Below, piece by piece: positions 15,834 through 25,272 of a DNA stretch of 42,234 nt. This stretch comes from an uncultured Halieaceae bacterium (GTDB taxonomy: Bacteria > Pseudomonadota > Gammaproteobacteria > Pseudomonadales > Halieaceae). The notes under the pieces are model-generated. The model ran no database searches and had not been told where the DNA came from. It worked only from the letters and a program-made list of their open reading frames with translations. The translations under genes were made by a program, and so were the position numbers. Numbering within the stretch: position 1 is the stretch's first letter; each line of letters begins with the position of its first letter. The stretch spans positions 1-42,234 of the forward strand of contig CAJXDE010000005.1 in NCBI GenBank assembly GCA_913052635.1, given 5' to 3'.

Positions 15834-17840
15834 GTGGTGAATACGATGAGTTTTGAAGGCGAACAGACAGGGCCAGTGTTAGTAGCGGGCTTTCGGCCGA
15901 TGATCGGCCTTGCGATATTACTCGTTATCTTCATCGGGGCGATCCCGGCACACGCCAACGTGGAATCGCCTAATTCGGCCGCCTATCAGGAGGTCACGGT
16001 GCCGCTGGACCCCGAAACAAAGGCGGTGGGTGGTGCACTCTATGCCCAGCATTGCGCGGCCTGTCACGACAGCAACATGGTGCGCGCACCGCAACGTTAC
16101 GTGTTGGAAAACGTCTCGCCCAGCACGTTACTCGCGGCAATGATTGACGGCCCAATGCGCGAAGTGGCGGCTGACTTGTCTCTTGAGCAAAAAACCGCGG
16201 TGGCTGAGTACATCGCCGAGCGCAAAATCACCGAGACGAACACCGCTGAGGCGGGCATCGCCTGTGAGGCTGCCGTCCATGAGTTCGATTTGTCTCAAAC
16301 GCCAGTGTTTCAGCATTGGGGCCTGAATGCTGGGGCCAGTCATTTCATGTCTCCGTCGGTGGCGCGCGTCACCAGGAAAAATATTGCCTCATTAAAGTTG
16401 GACTGGACCTTTGCTTACCCGGATGCCACCCGGGCGCGTTCGCAACCGGCATTCGGTGCGGGCGCCATGTTTGTGGGCAGTCAGAGTGGCTTGGTTTACG
16501 CGTTCGACGTCGAGACTGGCTGCACCCGCTGGCAATTTCAGGCATCGAGTGAGGTGCGCAACGGACTGACACTCGAGCCCTGGGACACCGCTGTCAAATC
16601 CGTTGATCCGCTGCTTTTTTTTGGCGATCTCACGGGCAATCAATATGCCGTCTCGGCGCTGACTGGTGAGTTGCGATGGAAAAAGCGGATTGAGGATCAC
16701 AGTGCCGCCACACTGACGGCCGCCGCAGAATTATCTGAGGGCGTGCTGTACGTGCCGGTCTCTTCCTTAGAGGAGGGCGCGGCAATCGCCGCCGGCTACC
16801 CCTGTTGTTCCTTCAGAGGATCGATCGTGGCGCTCGATGCCAAGTCTGGCGAAGAGCTGTGGCGCCGGCATTTCATTCCCCCTGCGGAACAGCGCGGCGT
16901 TAACGCCGCGGGCACGCCTCAGTACGGCCCCAGCGGTGTGCCGATCTGGGCCGGCATGGCCATGGATGCGGATCATCTGTACATCGCCACCGGGGATGAC
17001 TATTCGGGAGAAGGGTCGGAAACCAGCGACGCCGTTATCGCATTAGATAAAGCCTCGGGCAGGACGGTCTGGGTCCGCCAGGCGCGCTTTGGCGATGTAT
17101 GGAATGGATCCTGCGAGAACGTTGATCCCGTGAACTGCCCCGAGGATAACGGCCCCGACTATGACTACGGTGCAGGGCCAGTGATCAGTGAAGATTCGCA
17201 GGGCCGGCCTATTATTCTCGCAGGAGACAAAGGCGGGGTTGTGACCGCGATGCTGGCTGAGACCGGCGAATCGCTCTGGAAAACCAAGGTTGGCCGGGGC
17301 GGTGTGGTGGCCGGCGTTAATTTTGGACTCGCGGCCCACGATGGCAAGGTCTTCGTGCCGATCAGTGACGCGCCGGATGGCCGGGATTACGATGAGCCCG
17401 CGCGACCCGGAGTCTATGCGCTAAACGTTGATAACGGTGAGTATGTTTGGCAGGCGCCGGCAGGCGAGGACGTTTGTCTTGGCAGACCCGGTTGCTACCC
17501 TGGATATTCGGCCGCGATTTCGGTAACAAGCGATTACGTACTGGCGGGCTCAAATGAAGGTTGGTTGAGGGCCTTCGATATCGACAACGGAGAGGTGCTG
17601 TGGGAGTTCGACACCACTCAGGCGTTCACTGCAGTCGATGGTCGCATAGCGCAAGGCGGTTCAATCGGTGGTGGTCAGGCGCCGCTTATTGTTGGTGATC
17701 GACTGATATTGAATTCGGGTTATGCCTTCGCCGGCAAGATGCCGGGCAATGCATTACTGGTCTTCAAGTTGCCAGCGAGCGACGCGCAGGTAGCGGCGGG
17801 GTCCGGTGCTCAGGTCTTACAGGAGAGCGCCGCGAAATAA
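15834..17840 (+). CDS. PQQ-dependent dehydrogenase with N-terminal cytochrome c domain (polyvinyl-alcohol-dehydrogenase-like)
   Basis: N-terminal hydrophobic segment, CAACHD haem motif, then repeated quinoprotein blades (GELRWKKR, GEELWRRHF, GRTVWVRQ, GESLWKTKVGRGG, GEYVWQAP, GEVLWEF). Confidence 0.9.
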   Translation: MVNTMSFEGEQTGPVLVAGFRPMIGLAILLVIFIGAIPAHANVESPNSAAYQEVTVPLDPETKAVGGALYAQHCAACHDSNMVRAPQRYVLENVSPSTLLAAMIDGPMREVAADLSLEQKTAVAEYIAERKITETNTAEAGIACEAAVHEFDLSQTPVFQHWGLNAGASHFMSPSVARVTRKNIASLKLDWTFAYPDATRARSQPAFGAGAMFVGSQSGLVYAFDVETGCTRWQFQASSEVRNGLTLEPWDTAVKSVDPLLFFGDLTGNQYAVSALTGELRWKKRIEDHSAATLTAAAELSEGVLYVPVSSLEEGAAIAAGYPCCSFRGSIVALDAKSGEELWRRHFIPPAEQRGVNAAGTPQYGPSGVPIWAGMAMDADHLYIATGDDYSGEGSETSDAVIALDKASGRTVWVRQARFGDVWNGSCENVDPVNCPEDNGPDYDYGAGPVISEDSQGRPIILAGDKGGVVTAMLAETGESLWKTKVGRGGVVAGVNFGLAAHDGKVFVPISDAPDGRDYDEPARPGVYALNVDNGEYVWQAPAGEDVCLGRPGCYPGYSAAISVTSDYVLAGSNEGWLRAFDIDNGEVLWEFDTTQAFTAVDGRIAQGGSIGGGQAPLIVGDRLILNSGYAFAGKMPGNALLVFKLPASDAQVAAGSGAQVLQESAAK

Positions 17841-19162
17841 TCTTGGCTCGCTGTGGCCACTTTCGGGGCGAGGAGGATAGAACTGATCATTGTGGGGATC
17901 GCCATCAGCCCGTAGCTCGCCGAGATCAGATTGAAGACCACATCAATGCTCACGGTTGCACCAAAGATGACCGCGAGGACAAAGAACCAGCGAAAGTAGG
18001 GCTGCCACTGTGCGCCGACTAAAAAGCCGAAGCACTTTGCGCCGTAGTACCAGCCAGTAAACATGGTGGTGGTGCTCAGTATCAGTGCGACAAACCCGAG
18101 CAGCACGAGCCCCAAGCCCCCCATCTGACCTTGAAAGGCGTTCGCTGTGAGCGTGATGCCCGAAAGTTCACCGGGCTGCTGCCAATTACCGGAAAGTAAA
18201 ATGACGATGGCGGTGCAGGTGCAGACGATCAAGGTGTCAAACACCGGGCCCAGCGTGGCGAGCATGCCCTCGCGGATCGGCTCATTGGTTTTCGCGGCGC
18301 CATGGGCCATGACTTCTGTACCCACCCCGGCTTCATTCGAGAAGGCCCCGCGACTGATGCCTATCAGCATAACGCCCAGAAATCCGCCGCCGACCGCAGT
18401 CGGCGACAGGGCCTCGCTGACAATACTCAACAAGATGCCGGGCACGCCGCTCAGATGATTGATGACTACCCAAGCCGTCATCAGTAGATAGACGGTCACC
18501 ATGGTGGGCAGAAGCGCGATCGCCACATTAGCCACCCTTGGCAGGCCACCGAAGATCACGCTGCCAATGACGCTAGCGAGCGACACGCCGATTAACAGCG
18601 GAGCCCAAGCCGGGGCGCTTCCACCGAACGCAGTATCCTGAATGAGTGCAGTGAGTTGATTGGCCTGAAACATTGGCAGCGTGCCGATCAAACCTGCCAA
18701 AGCGAACAACACAGCCAGCGGATAAAAGGGCTTTGGCAGTGCTTCTCTAATCACGTACATCGGGCCGCCCTGCAGATTGCCCAGTGAGTCTTTTCCCCGG
18801 TACATGACACCGAGAGAGCAGGTAAAGAACTTCGTCGCGATGCCGACAATCGCCGAGACCCACATCCAGAACACGGCTCCTGGGCCGCCGGCGACGATGG
18901 CGAGCGCCACGCCCGCAATATTACCCAGCCCCATGGTGTTAGAAAGCGCTGCGGCCAAGGCCTGTTTGTGTGAGATCTCACCTGCAGCATCAGGGGTGTC
19001 GTAGCGCCCAAGTAGAACAGCAATGCCGTGGCCCATGTGTCGATAGGGAGTCGCGCGCGAGATGAAGCAGAAGAACAAACCGCCGCCAAGAAGCAATATG
19101 ACGAGCGGAGTGCCCCACACGGTATCGGCGAATTGTTGTGCAAAGGTTTCAAGACTATTCAT
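17810..19162 (-). CDS. Alanine/glycine:cation (sodium) symporter, AGCS family
   Basis: AALSNTMGLGNIAGVALAIVAGGPGAVFWMWVSAIVGIATKFFTCSLGVMYRG...FSNEAGVGTEVMAHGAAKT is typical of AGCS transporters. Confidence 0.93.
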   Translation of the reverse strand: MNSLETFAQQFADTVWGTPLVILLLGGGLFFCFISRATPYRHMGHGIAVLLGRYDTPDAAGEISHKQALAAALSNTMGLGNIAGVALAIVAGGPGAVFWMWVSAIVGIATKFFTCSLGVMYRGKDSLGNLQGGPMYVIREALPKPFYPLAVLFALAGLIGTLPMFQANQLTALIQDTAFGGSAPAWAPLLIGVSLASVIGSVIFGGLPRVANVAIALLPTMVTVYLLMTAWVVINHLSGVPGILLSIVSEALSPTAVGGGFLGVMLIGISRGAFSNEAGVGTEVMAHGAAKTNEPIREGMLATLGPVFDTLIVCTCTAIVILLSGNWQQPGELSGITLTANAFQGQMGGLGLVLLGFVALILSTTTMFTGWYYGAKCFGFLVGAQWQPYFRWFFVLAVIFGATVSIDVVFNLISASYGLMAIPTMISSILLAPKVATASQDYFAALSCKT

Positions 19163-19311
19163 GTTGGGGATTCACAGCTCTCGGGTTCGGCTCAGATGAC
19201 GTCCGGCGGCTCGCATTGCACCACAGCTCTGCGTGTAGCGACAGGTTTACGAGCGATGGGTCTTGGGTCATGTTAGCTTTGTATCTCGCACAACAATAAC
19301 GAGCGATCGGG

Positions 19312-20622
19312 ATGAATGTAGAGCCCACCAAGCAGCAAAATATGCGTCGTGTAGCGCTGACCTCACTCGCAGGCACCAGTATCGAGTGGTACGACTTCTT
19401 CCTTTATGGCACGGCCGCCGCTGTCATTTTTCCCAAGGCGTTTTTCCCTCAAGATTTGCCGCCTATGGTGCTGCTGATTATTTCTTTCAGCACCTTTGCG
19501 GTGGGGTTCATTGCCCGGCCTCTCGGTGGTGTGGTGTTCGGCCACTTTGGGGATCAGGTGGGCCGAAAGCGCACGTTGGTGATCGCGCTCATGATGATGG
19601 GTGTGGCCACTACGTTGATTGGGCTCTTGCCCACTTATGAGTCTATTGGGATTGCCGCGCCGCTCATGCTGGTTGCGTTGCGCTTCATACAGGGCCTTGC
19701 CGTGGGCGGGCAGTGGGGTGGTGCCATGCTATTGGTCACTGAGAGCGCGCCGTCTGAAAAGCGCGGTTGGTACGGCGCCTATGCGCAGGCGGGTGCCGCG
19801 GTAGGGGTCATTCTGGCGAATCTCGCGTTTTTGTCCGTGAGCACCTCCATGAGCGATGAGGCATTCATAGACTGGGGCTGGCGGCTGCCCTTTATTGCCA
19901 GCATTGTCCTCATCGGTATCTCGCTTTATGTGCAGTTGCGCATGGAGGACACCGAGGCATTCAAGGCGCTCAAAGCCTCGCAGGCGGAAGCGGGCGAGCA
20001 GGCATCAGTGCCAAAATCTCCCGTGCTGGAGGCCATCCGCCGCTATCCCCGGCGAATCATGCTGGCAGCGGGTGCCTTTCTGTCCGTTCAGGTCACCTTT
20101 TACATTCTGATCGCATTCGTCATCGCCTATGGGTTGAATTCGCCGTCGGTGGAACTGACCCGGGATGAAATGCTGACGTCGGTATTGATCGCCGCCGCGG
20201 CGATGATCCCGGCGCTGTTTTACTCCTCCGGCTTGTCAGACCGGGTGGGACGGAAGCAGATTTATCGCTGGGGTGCCGTTTTGACGGGCGTCTGGGGTTT
20301 TGCGCTGTTCCCGCTGATTGATACCGGCAGTCCTTTGATGATCACGCTGGCTGTGACTGTCGGCATGATCTTTCTCGGTATGCAGTATGGCCCACAAGCT
20401 GCTTATTTCACTGAACTTTTTTCGACAGAAGTGCGTTACTCGGGAGCCTCGCTGGGGTATCAGATTGGGGCGATTTTGGGCGGCGCATTGGCGCCCACTA
20501 TTGCTGTCTTATTGTGGACCGAGTTGGGTATCTTTTACGTGTCGCTCTACATTCTGTTGGCTGCTAGCCTCACTCTGTGGTCCTTGTCTCAGTTGGAGGA
20601 GACGGGGGGTCGGTCGCTATAG
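19312..20622 (+). CDS. MFS transporter, metabolite:H+ symporter (MHS) type
   Basis: TSLAGTSIEWYDFFLYGTAAAVIFPKAFFP...ARPLGGVVFGHFGDQVGRKRTLV is the MHS family N-terminus. Confidence 0.93.
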   Translation: MNVEPTKQQNMRRVALTSLAGTSIEWYDFFLYGTAAAVIFPKAFFPQDLPPMVLLIISFSTFAVGFIARPLGGVVFGHFGDQVGRKRTLVIALMMMGVATTLIGLLPTYESIGIAAPLMLVALRFIQGLAVGGQWGGAMLLVTESAPSEKRGWYGAYAQAGAAVGVILANLAFLSVSTSMSDEAFIDWGWRLPFIASIVLIGISLYVQLRMEDTEAFKALKASQAEAGEQASVPKSPVLEAIRRYPRRIMLAAGAFLSVQVTFYILIAFVIAYGLNSPSVELTRDEMLTSVLIAAAAMIPALFYSSGLSDRVGRKQIYRWGAVLTGVWGFALFPLIDTGSPLMITLAVTVGMIFLGMQYGPQAAYFTELFSTEVRYSGASLGYQIGAILGGALAPTIAVLLWTELGIFYVSLYILLAASLTLWSLSQLEETGGRSL

Positions 20623-20775
20623 TCTCGGTTCGCAGGGTGCAGAGAGGTTTGGCTGCAAATTTATCTTTAAATCATCCCTGGCGTCGCCTACTTGCCAAGG
20701 CCTGTCAATAAGGAAAGCTTTGCTCTATTTTGAGGAGACTGGGAATCATATAAAGATCATAGGGAGCAACAATCA

Positions 20776-21621
20776 ATGAGCTACGAATGTTTCGAACTCG
20801 AGGTTACCAACGGCATCGCCCACATCCGGTTGAATCGTCCCGAGAAAGCGAACTCGATGATTCCGTCCTTCTGGACAGAGCTTCCAGCCGCAGTAAACAC
20901 CCTATCAAGGGAGGCCTCTGCGCGCGTGCTGGTCATCTCTGCGGAGGGCAAGCACTTCTCCTCCGGGATGGACATATCGGTATTCACCGACGGCGGATTA
21001 GACGGCCCGGCGGGTACTAACCCCAGCATCGGAGCAGAGGCGTTCCGCCATCACTGTATGGCGCTCCAGAGTGCGTTCACTTGTCTGGAGGAAGCACGCA
21101 TGCCCGTTTTAGTAGCTATTCAGGGGGCTGCGGTCGGTGGCGCCATGGATTTCATCACGGCGTGTGATTGCCGTTATGCCACCAAGGACGCCTTCTTCTC
21201 AATCCACGAGACCGCCATTGGAATGACCGCAGATGTCGGCACATACCCGCGCTTGGTCAAGCTGATTTCTGAGGGTTGGGCGCGGCAAATGTCCTACACG
21301 GCTGAGCGGATTGGTGCGGAAAAAGCCCAATCGATTGGCCTGGTGAACGAGGTCTATGACTCGACAGAGGAAATGCTTGAAGCGGTCATGGGAATCGCCA
21401 AGCAGATTGCTGCGAACTCCCCGCTTGCCGTTACCGGTGCGAAGCGCATGGTCAACTATGCCCGAGATCACAGCACAGCAGACGGCCTTGATTACATCGC
21501 GACGTGGAACGCATCGATGTTAGATGGTGACGCAATCCGCCAAACCTTCATGGCTCAAGCTAAAGGGGACGAACCCGAATACGAGGACTTACTCGCAGTT
21601 AAGAAAACCGCAGGTGAGTAA
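20776..21621 (+). CDS. Enoyl-CoA hydratase/isomerase family protein (dienoyl-CoA isomerase-like)
   Basis: HFSSGMDISVF, GAAVGGAMDFITACDCRYATKDAFFSIHETAIGMTADVGTYPRLVKLI resembles ECH1-type crotonases. Confidence 0.9.
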   Translation: MSYECFELEVTNGIAHIRLNRPEKANSMIPSFWTELPAAVNTLSREASARVLVISAEGKHFSSGMDISVFTDGGLDGPAGTNPSIGAEAFRHHCMALQSAFTCLEEARMPVLVAIQGAAVGGAMDFITACDCRYATKDAFFSIHETAIGMTADVGTYPRLVKLISEGWARQMSYTAERIGAEKAQSIGLVNEVYDSTEEMLEAVMGIAKQIAANSPLAVTGAKRMVNYARDHSTADGLDYIATWNASMLDGDAIRQTFMAQAKGDEPEYEDLLAVKKTAGE

Positions 21622-21676
21622 CTGGCGAAAAAAAAGGATTGGGTCGCGAACCTCTGCCTTAGGTCTGTGAAGGCGT

Positions 21677-22126
21677 CTAAGACTGCAGCGAGCGAGAGGG
21701 GAGTAACCCTGCGTCGCGCAGTCGCGGTATCTCGATCGCCGGACAGCGGTCCACCACCAAGTGCAGGCCGGCCTCTACGGCAGTCAGCTCGGCTGCGCTA
21801 TGGACAACCCCTAACTGTGTCCATATCGCGGGTATCCCGGCAGCCATGACATCCTGTGTGACCTCGGGCAGTGACGCGGCGTCGCGAAAAATATCTGCCA
21901 TATCGACCCGTGTCGGGAGGTCTGCCAGAGAGGCGTGCACTGTTTGTCCGAGTAGTCTCTGCCCCGCCAGGCCCGGGTTGATGGGCAAGACCTCGTAGCT
22001 CTCATCGAGCAGGAATTGCATCACCCGATGGCTGGGTCGCTCGGGCTTGGCGCTGGCGCCTACCAGAGCGATCCTTTTTGCCTGCAGGAGCAGTTCGGCA
22101 ATGGCTTCGTCGGACTCAAGACGCAT
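21677..22126 (-). CDS. CoA-binding (Rossmann) domain protein
   Basis: RIALVGASAKPERPSHRVMQFLLDESYEVLPINPGLAGQRLLGQTVHASLADLP is typical of the small CoA_binding_2 family. Confidence 0.9.
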   Translation of the reverse strand: MRLESDEAIAELLLQAKRIALVGASAKPERPSHRVMQFLLDESYEVLPINPGLAGQRLLGQTVHASLADLPTRVDMADIFRDAASLPEVTQDVMAAGIPAIWTQLGVVHSAAELTAVEAGLHLVVDRCPAIEIPRLRDAGLLPSRSLQS

Positions 22127-22133
22127 GGAGTGA

Positions 22134-22928
22134 CTAACCCCACTCGGGGTCGCGTTTTTCCAGAAAAGCGCCGATACCTTCGTGTGCGTCGCCGTCAGAG
22201 GTGAGGTTATCGCGCATCACCTGATTGGCCAGCTCGAACGCCTTATCAAGAGGCATTTCCACCTGCTGATAAAAAGCCGATTTGCCCCGGGCAATACTCT
22301 CGGCCGAGCGAGACGCAATCTTGCTCGCTAATTCCTGGGTTGCCTGCTCCAGTTCGGACGCGGGGACAGACCGGTTGATGAGCCCAAAGCGTTCGGCAGT
22401 AGCCGCGTCGAATTGATCACCCGTCAGTGCCATTTCCAGTGCGTGCTTTCGGGACAGATTCCGACCGATACCGACCAATGGCGTGGTGCAGAAGGCGCCG
22501 ATATTGACTCCCGGCGTGCAGAAGGTGGCGTCCTCGGAGGCAATAGCCAGATCGCAGGCAGAGACCAGTTGGCAGCCCGCGGCGCTGGCGATCCCCTGTA
22601 TGCTGGCGATGATGGGTTTGGGGGCGTGCAGGATGCTCGCCATCATGGCCGCGCAATCCTGTAATAGCTGATCGATTCGCGCCTGCCAGTCGCCCTGATC
22701 CTCATTGTCGCGACGGCGCGTTTCCCGCAGGTCATGCCCCGCGCTAAAAGCGGGGCCGGCGGCCTTGATCACAATGACCCGGGTGTCCGAGTTGGCATTA
22801 CCGGAGGCAATGGCTCCCGACAGCGCGGCAATCATGTCGCTGGACAGGGGATTGCGGTGCTCGGGTCGATTCAGCGTGACAGACAGCACCGCATCTTTTT
22901 CGCTTGTGATCACTAGCGAGTCAGTCAT
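22134..22928 (-). CDS. Enoyl-CoA hydratase/isomerase family protein
   Basis: LNRPEHRNPLSSDMI...FSAGHDLRE...GIASAAGCQLVSACDLAIASEDATFCTPGVNIG; start chosen at MTDSLVIT. Confidence 0.9.
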   Translation of the reverse strand: MTDSLVITSEKDAVLSVTLNRPEHRNPLSSDMIAALSGAIASGNANSDTRVIVIKAAGPAFSAGHDLRETRRRDNEDQGDWQARIDQLLQDCAAMMASILHAPKPIIASIQGIASAAGCQLVSACDLAIASEDATFCTPGVNIGAFCTTPLVGIGRNLSRKHALEMALTGDQFDAATAERFGLINRSVPASELEQATQELASKIASRSAESIARGKSAFYQQVEMPLDKAFELANQVMRDNLTSDGDAHEGIGAFLEKRDPEWG

Positions 22929-22985
22929 GAACAGCGTCCCGGGCAATAAGGCATGTCTTGGCGCTGAAAGCGCTCATGCGTTACC

Positions 22986-24368
22986 TCATTGTACGCGATA
23001 GTTCTTGATATCGATGGGCGCCACGCCTTTTTCTGATCGCGGTGTGCCCTCAGGGACCCAGTCATAAGGAATGGGCTGCGCGCGGAACACCCAGTTGGTG
23101 GAAACGGTTCGGTTTTCGGTGTTCAAGGAGGTGTAGGTTTGCGAGCCAAAGTGGGGGTTCACATATTCCCATACGATGTCCGCGGCTGGTGTGACCTGAA
23201 ACATGCGACCGTTCATCCCTTCGTTTATCAGCGTATTGCCATTAGGTAGCCGGCGGGCACTGGAGATGAAGGAGCTCGCGAAGGTCCAGCTTGCGGCGCC
23301 TGACTCTACCGCTGTGTATTGCCAAACAATCTGTTTCTCAATGGGATCAATCTCGAGGATTCGTGACCCATAAAATAGCGGCAGCCGGGTCGCCGGATAC
23401 CCGGAAGGCGCAACGTTATCAAAAACCAGCAGGTTGCCTGCGCCAGGCAGCCCTTTGGGGATAATGTGTGCATCGTGTTGGCCACTGGTCTGATCAACCG
23501 GACGGGGTACGTAGGTATCAAGCCGGGGTCTGAGTTCTGCCGACGACTGAGTGGGATAATCTGGGCCGATTCTCCAAACAATGTCACCCGATGTTTTTTC
23601 TATGATAGCGATGAAGCTTGCTTCCCTAGAATCGATAACGATGTTGTCGGGGTGAAAGCGCGTGTCGCCGGCGTCAAACCACTTGTTGGGGCCAATAGGT
23701 GCCATGTCATTAATGGTGATGAATCCTGCTCGCAGCCCCCCCGTTTCTTCAATCAGTTCTCGCCAGAGGTTTAGCCCTTCTTCCGACAGCCCAAACTGAT
23801 CTAGGTGAAGCCCAGCGGACCAGCGCCATACCACTTCTCCACTAGGGCTAACTTCAACGATGTGCTCGTCGGTAATGGGTTTTGTCTTGGAGAGCGCCAG
23901 GACCAGTTGCGGGACTGCCACAACCGCCAGCGTGTTGCCATTTGGCAGCCTTGCCCAGTCGTGGCTTTGGTCGGCGCCCTCTCCATTTTCGCCGCGCCAT
24001 GACCACACCGTTTCGCCGTCCCAGTCGACTTCACCGATGGCAACGTTGTTGAAAATGCCTCCCCACATACCTTCGTTGTTTTCAATTTGAACCAAGATAT
24101 GGCCTTTCTTCCCATCATTCAGGGTTGGATCCAGCATTTCCGCAGGAAAGCCAGGCCGGTCCCATTGGTTCACCTCGTTTCCATCCATATCAATAAGATG
24201 TGTATTCCCCGTTGGTGCGGAAAAGAGCACGTATCCGTTCCATGCTCGCTCGGGGTCATAGATCGTCGTGCCAGTAGGGAAGATGGTGGGGTTCGCCACC
24301 GCCGTAGGAGCGACGATTGCTAAAAAGCAGAACGTAAAACTGCTTAAAGCTAAGCCAGTAACGCGCAT
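22986..24368 (-). CDS. Arylsulfotransferase (ASST)-like exported protein
   Basis: Signal-peptide-like N-terminus; GYVLFSAPTGNTHLIDMDGNEVNQWDRPGFP...SHDWARLPNGNTLAVV...HIVEVSPSGEVVWRW...NGNTLINEGMNGRMFQVTPAADIVWEYVNP, ASST-like repeats. Confidence 0.8.
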   Translation of the reverse strand: MRVTGLALSSFTFCFLAIVAPTAVANPTIFPTGTTIYDPERAWNGYVLFSAPTGNTHLIDMDGNEVNQWDRPGFPAEMLDPTLNDGKKGHILVQIENNEGMWGGIFNNVAIGEVDWDGETVWSWRGENGEGADQSHDWARLPNGNTLAVVAVPQLVLALSKTKPITDEHIVEVSPSGEVVWRWSAGLHLDQFGLSEEGLNLWRELIEETGGLRAGFITINDMAPIGPNKWFDAGDTRFHPDNIVIDSREASFIAIIEKTSGDIVWRIGPDYPTQSSAELRPRLDTYVPRPVDQTSGQHDAHIIPKGLPGAGNLLVFDNVAPSGYPATRLPLFYGSRILEIDPIEKQIVWQYTAVESGAASWTFASSFISSARRLPNGNTLINEGMNGRMFQVTPAADIVWEYVNPHFGSQTYTSLNTENRTVSTNWVFRAQPIPYDWVPEGTPRSEKGVAPIDIKNYRVQ

Positions 24369-24510
24369 TTTTTATCCTTATTTTGCGGTGTAGAGAGCTC
24401 TTTAAGCTTGACATAGGCGCCGCTTACACAGAAGTGGCGTTTGTTACCTCTGTCATCGGGGGCTGAGCGCGATCTGATGCGAATTTGCGCCGTGCTCGGG
24501 GAGTCAAGCT

Positions 24511-24574
24511 CACGAGACCGTGGTACAACAGTAGTCTCGTGATGGTTTATCGGACGTTGATATCGAAACCATCA
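24511..24574. promoter_or_regulatory. Two abutting perfect inverted repeats in an intergenic region
   Basis: CACGAGAC(24511-24518)/GTCTCGTG(24534-24541) and TGATGGTTT(24540-24548)/AAACCATCA(24566-24574). Confidence 0.55.
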
Positions 24575-24615
24575 ACGCACCTTGTGATGATCTGCTGACG
24601 AAGGGGAGGTTGGCA

Positions 24616-25272
24616 ATGTCTCGAATCACGACGGGCCTATTTCTGGCGCTCACCTGTGGTCTGGGGATGTCAGCACAGGCCGGGGTCGAATTTATTGACT
24701 ATGGCTACGCCCGATTTTCACAGGACGTGACCGAGTGTGATCGCCTGGCCTCACATGGTTGGGACCCCGGTCATGTCGCGGCCGCTGTCAGCAGCGGCGG
24801 GATGAATAAGCCCGCTGCGATCGCCGCCTGCCAACGAGCGGTGGCCGCGGACCCCAATAACCCCAGGCTCAACTATCAGCTCGGCCGCGCGTATGGCTAT
24901 TCGGGTCGGGGCGAAGAGGCGATGCCCTACCGACTGAAGGCGCTCGAAGCCGATTATCCCCAGTCGCTGTTTGTTATCGGATACCTGTACTCCATTGGCC
25001 GCACCATCCAGCCCGATATCTGCAAAACCTACGAGCTGTGGCAACGGGCCGCACGCTACCGGCGTCTTGCTGCATTGGTTGCGCTCCCCAGACATAGCCT
25101 GCGCGGAGATTTTGAGGCCTGCGGCCCGGCTATTTCGCCTGAGGATCTCCGGGCTTACTTGAATGAGGCGAAAGCGCAATCGAACGACTACTACGTGGGG
25201 ATGTTGGTAGATGACCTGCTGGCCGAGGTAGATGAACGCTATCCGACGCAAGTTGGTGAGACTGATGGCTAG
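24616..25272 (+). CDS. Exported TPR/Sel1-like repeat protein
   Basis: Signal-peptide-like N-terminus (LFLALTCGLGMSAQA); NYQLGRAYGYSGRGEEAMPYRLKALEADYPQSLFVIGYLYSIG repeat-like helices; ATG at 24616 preferred over TTG at 24610. Confidence 0.6.
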   Translation: MSRITTGLFLALTCGLGMSAQAGVEFIDYGYARFSQDVTECDRLASHGWDPGHVAAAVSSGGMNKPAAIAACQRAVAADPNNPRLNYQLGRAYGYSGRGEEAMPYRLKALEADYPQSLFVIGYLYSIGRTIQPDICKTYELWQRAARYRRLAALVALPRHSLRGDFEACGPAISPEDLRAYLNEAKAQSNDYYVGMLVDDLLAEVDERYPTQVGETDG

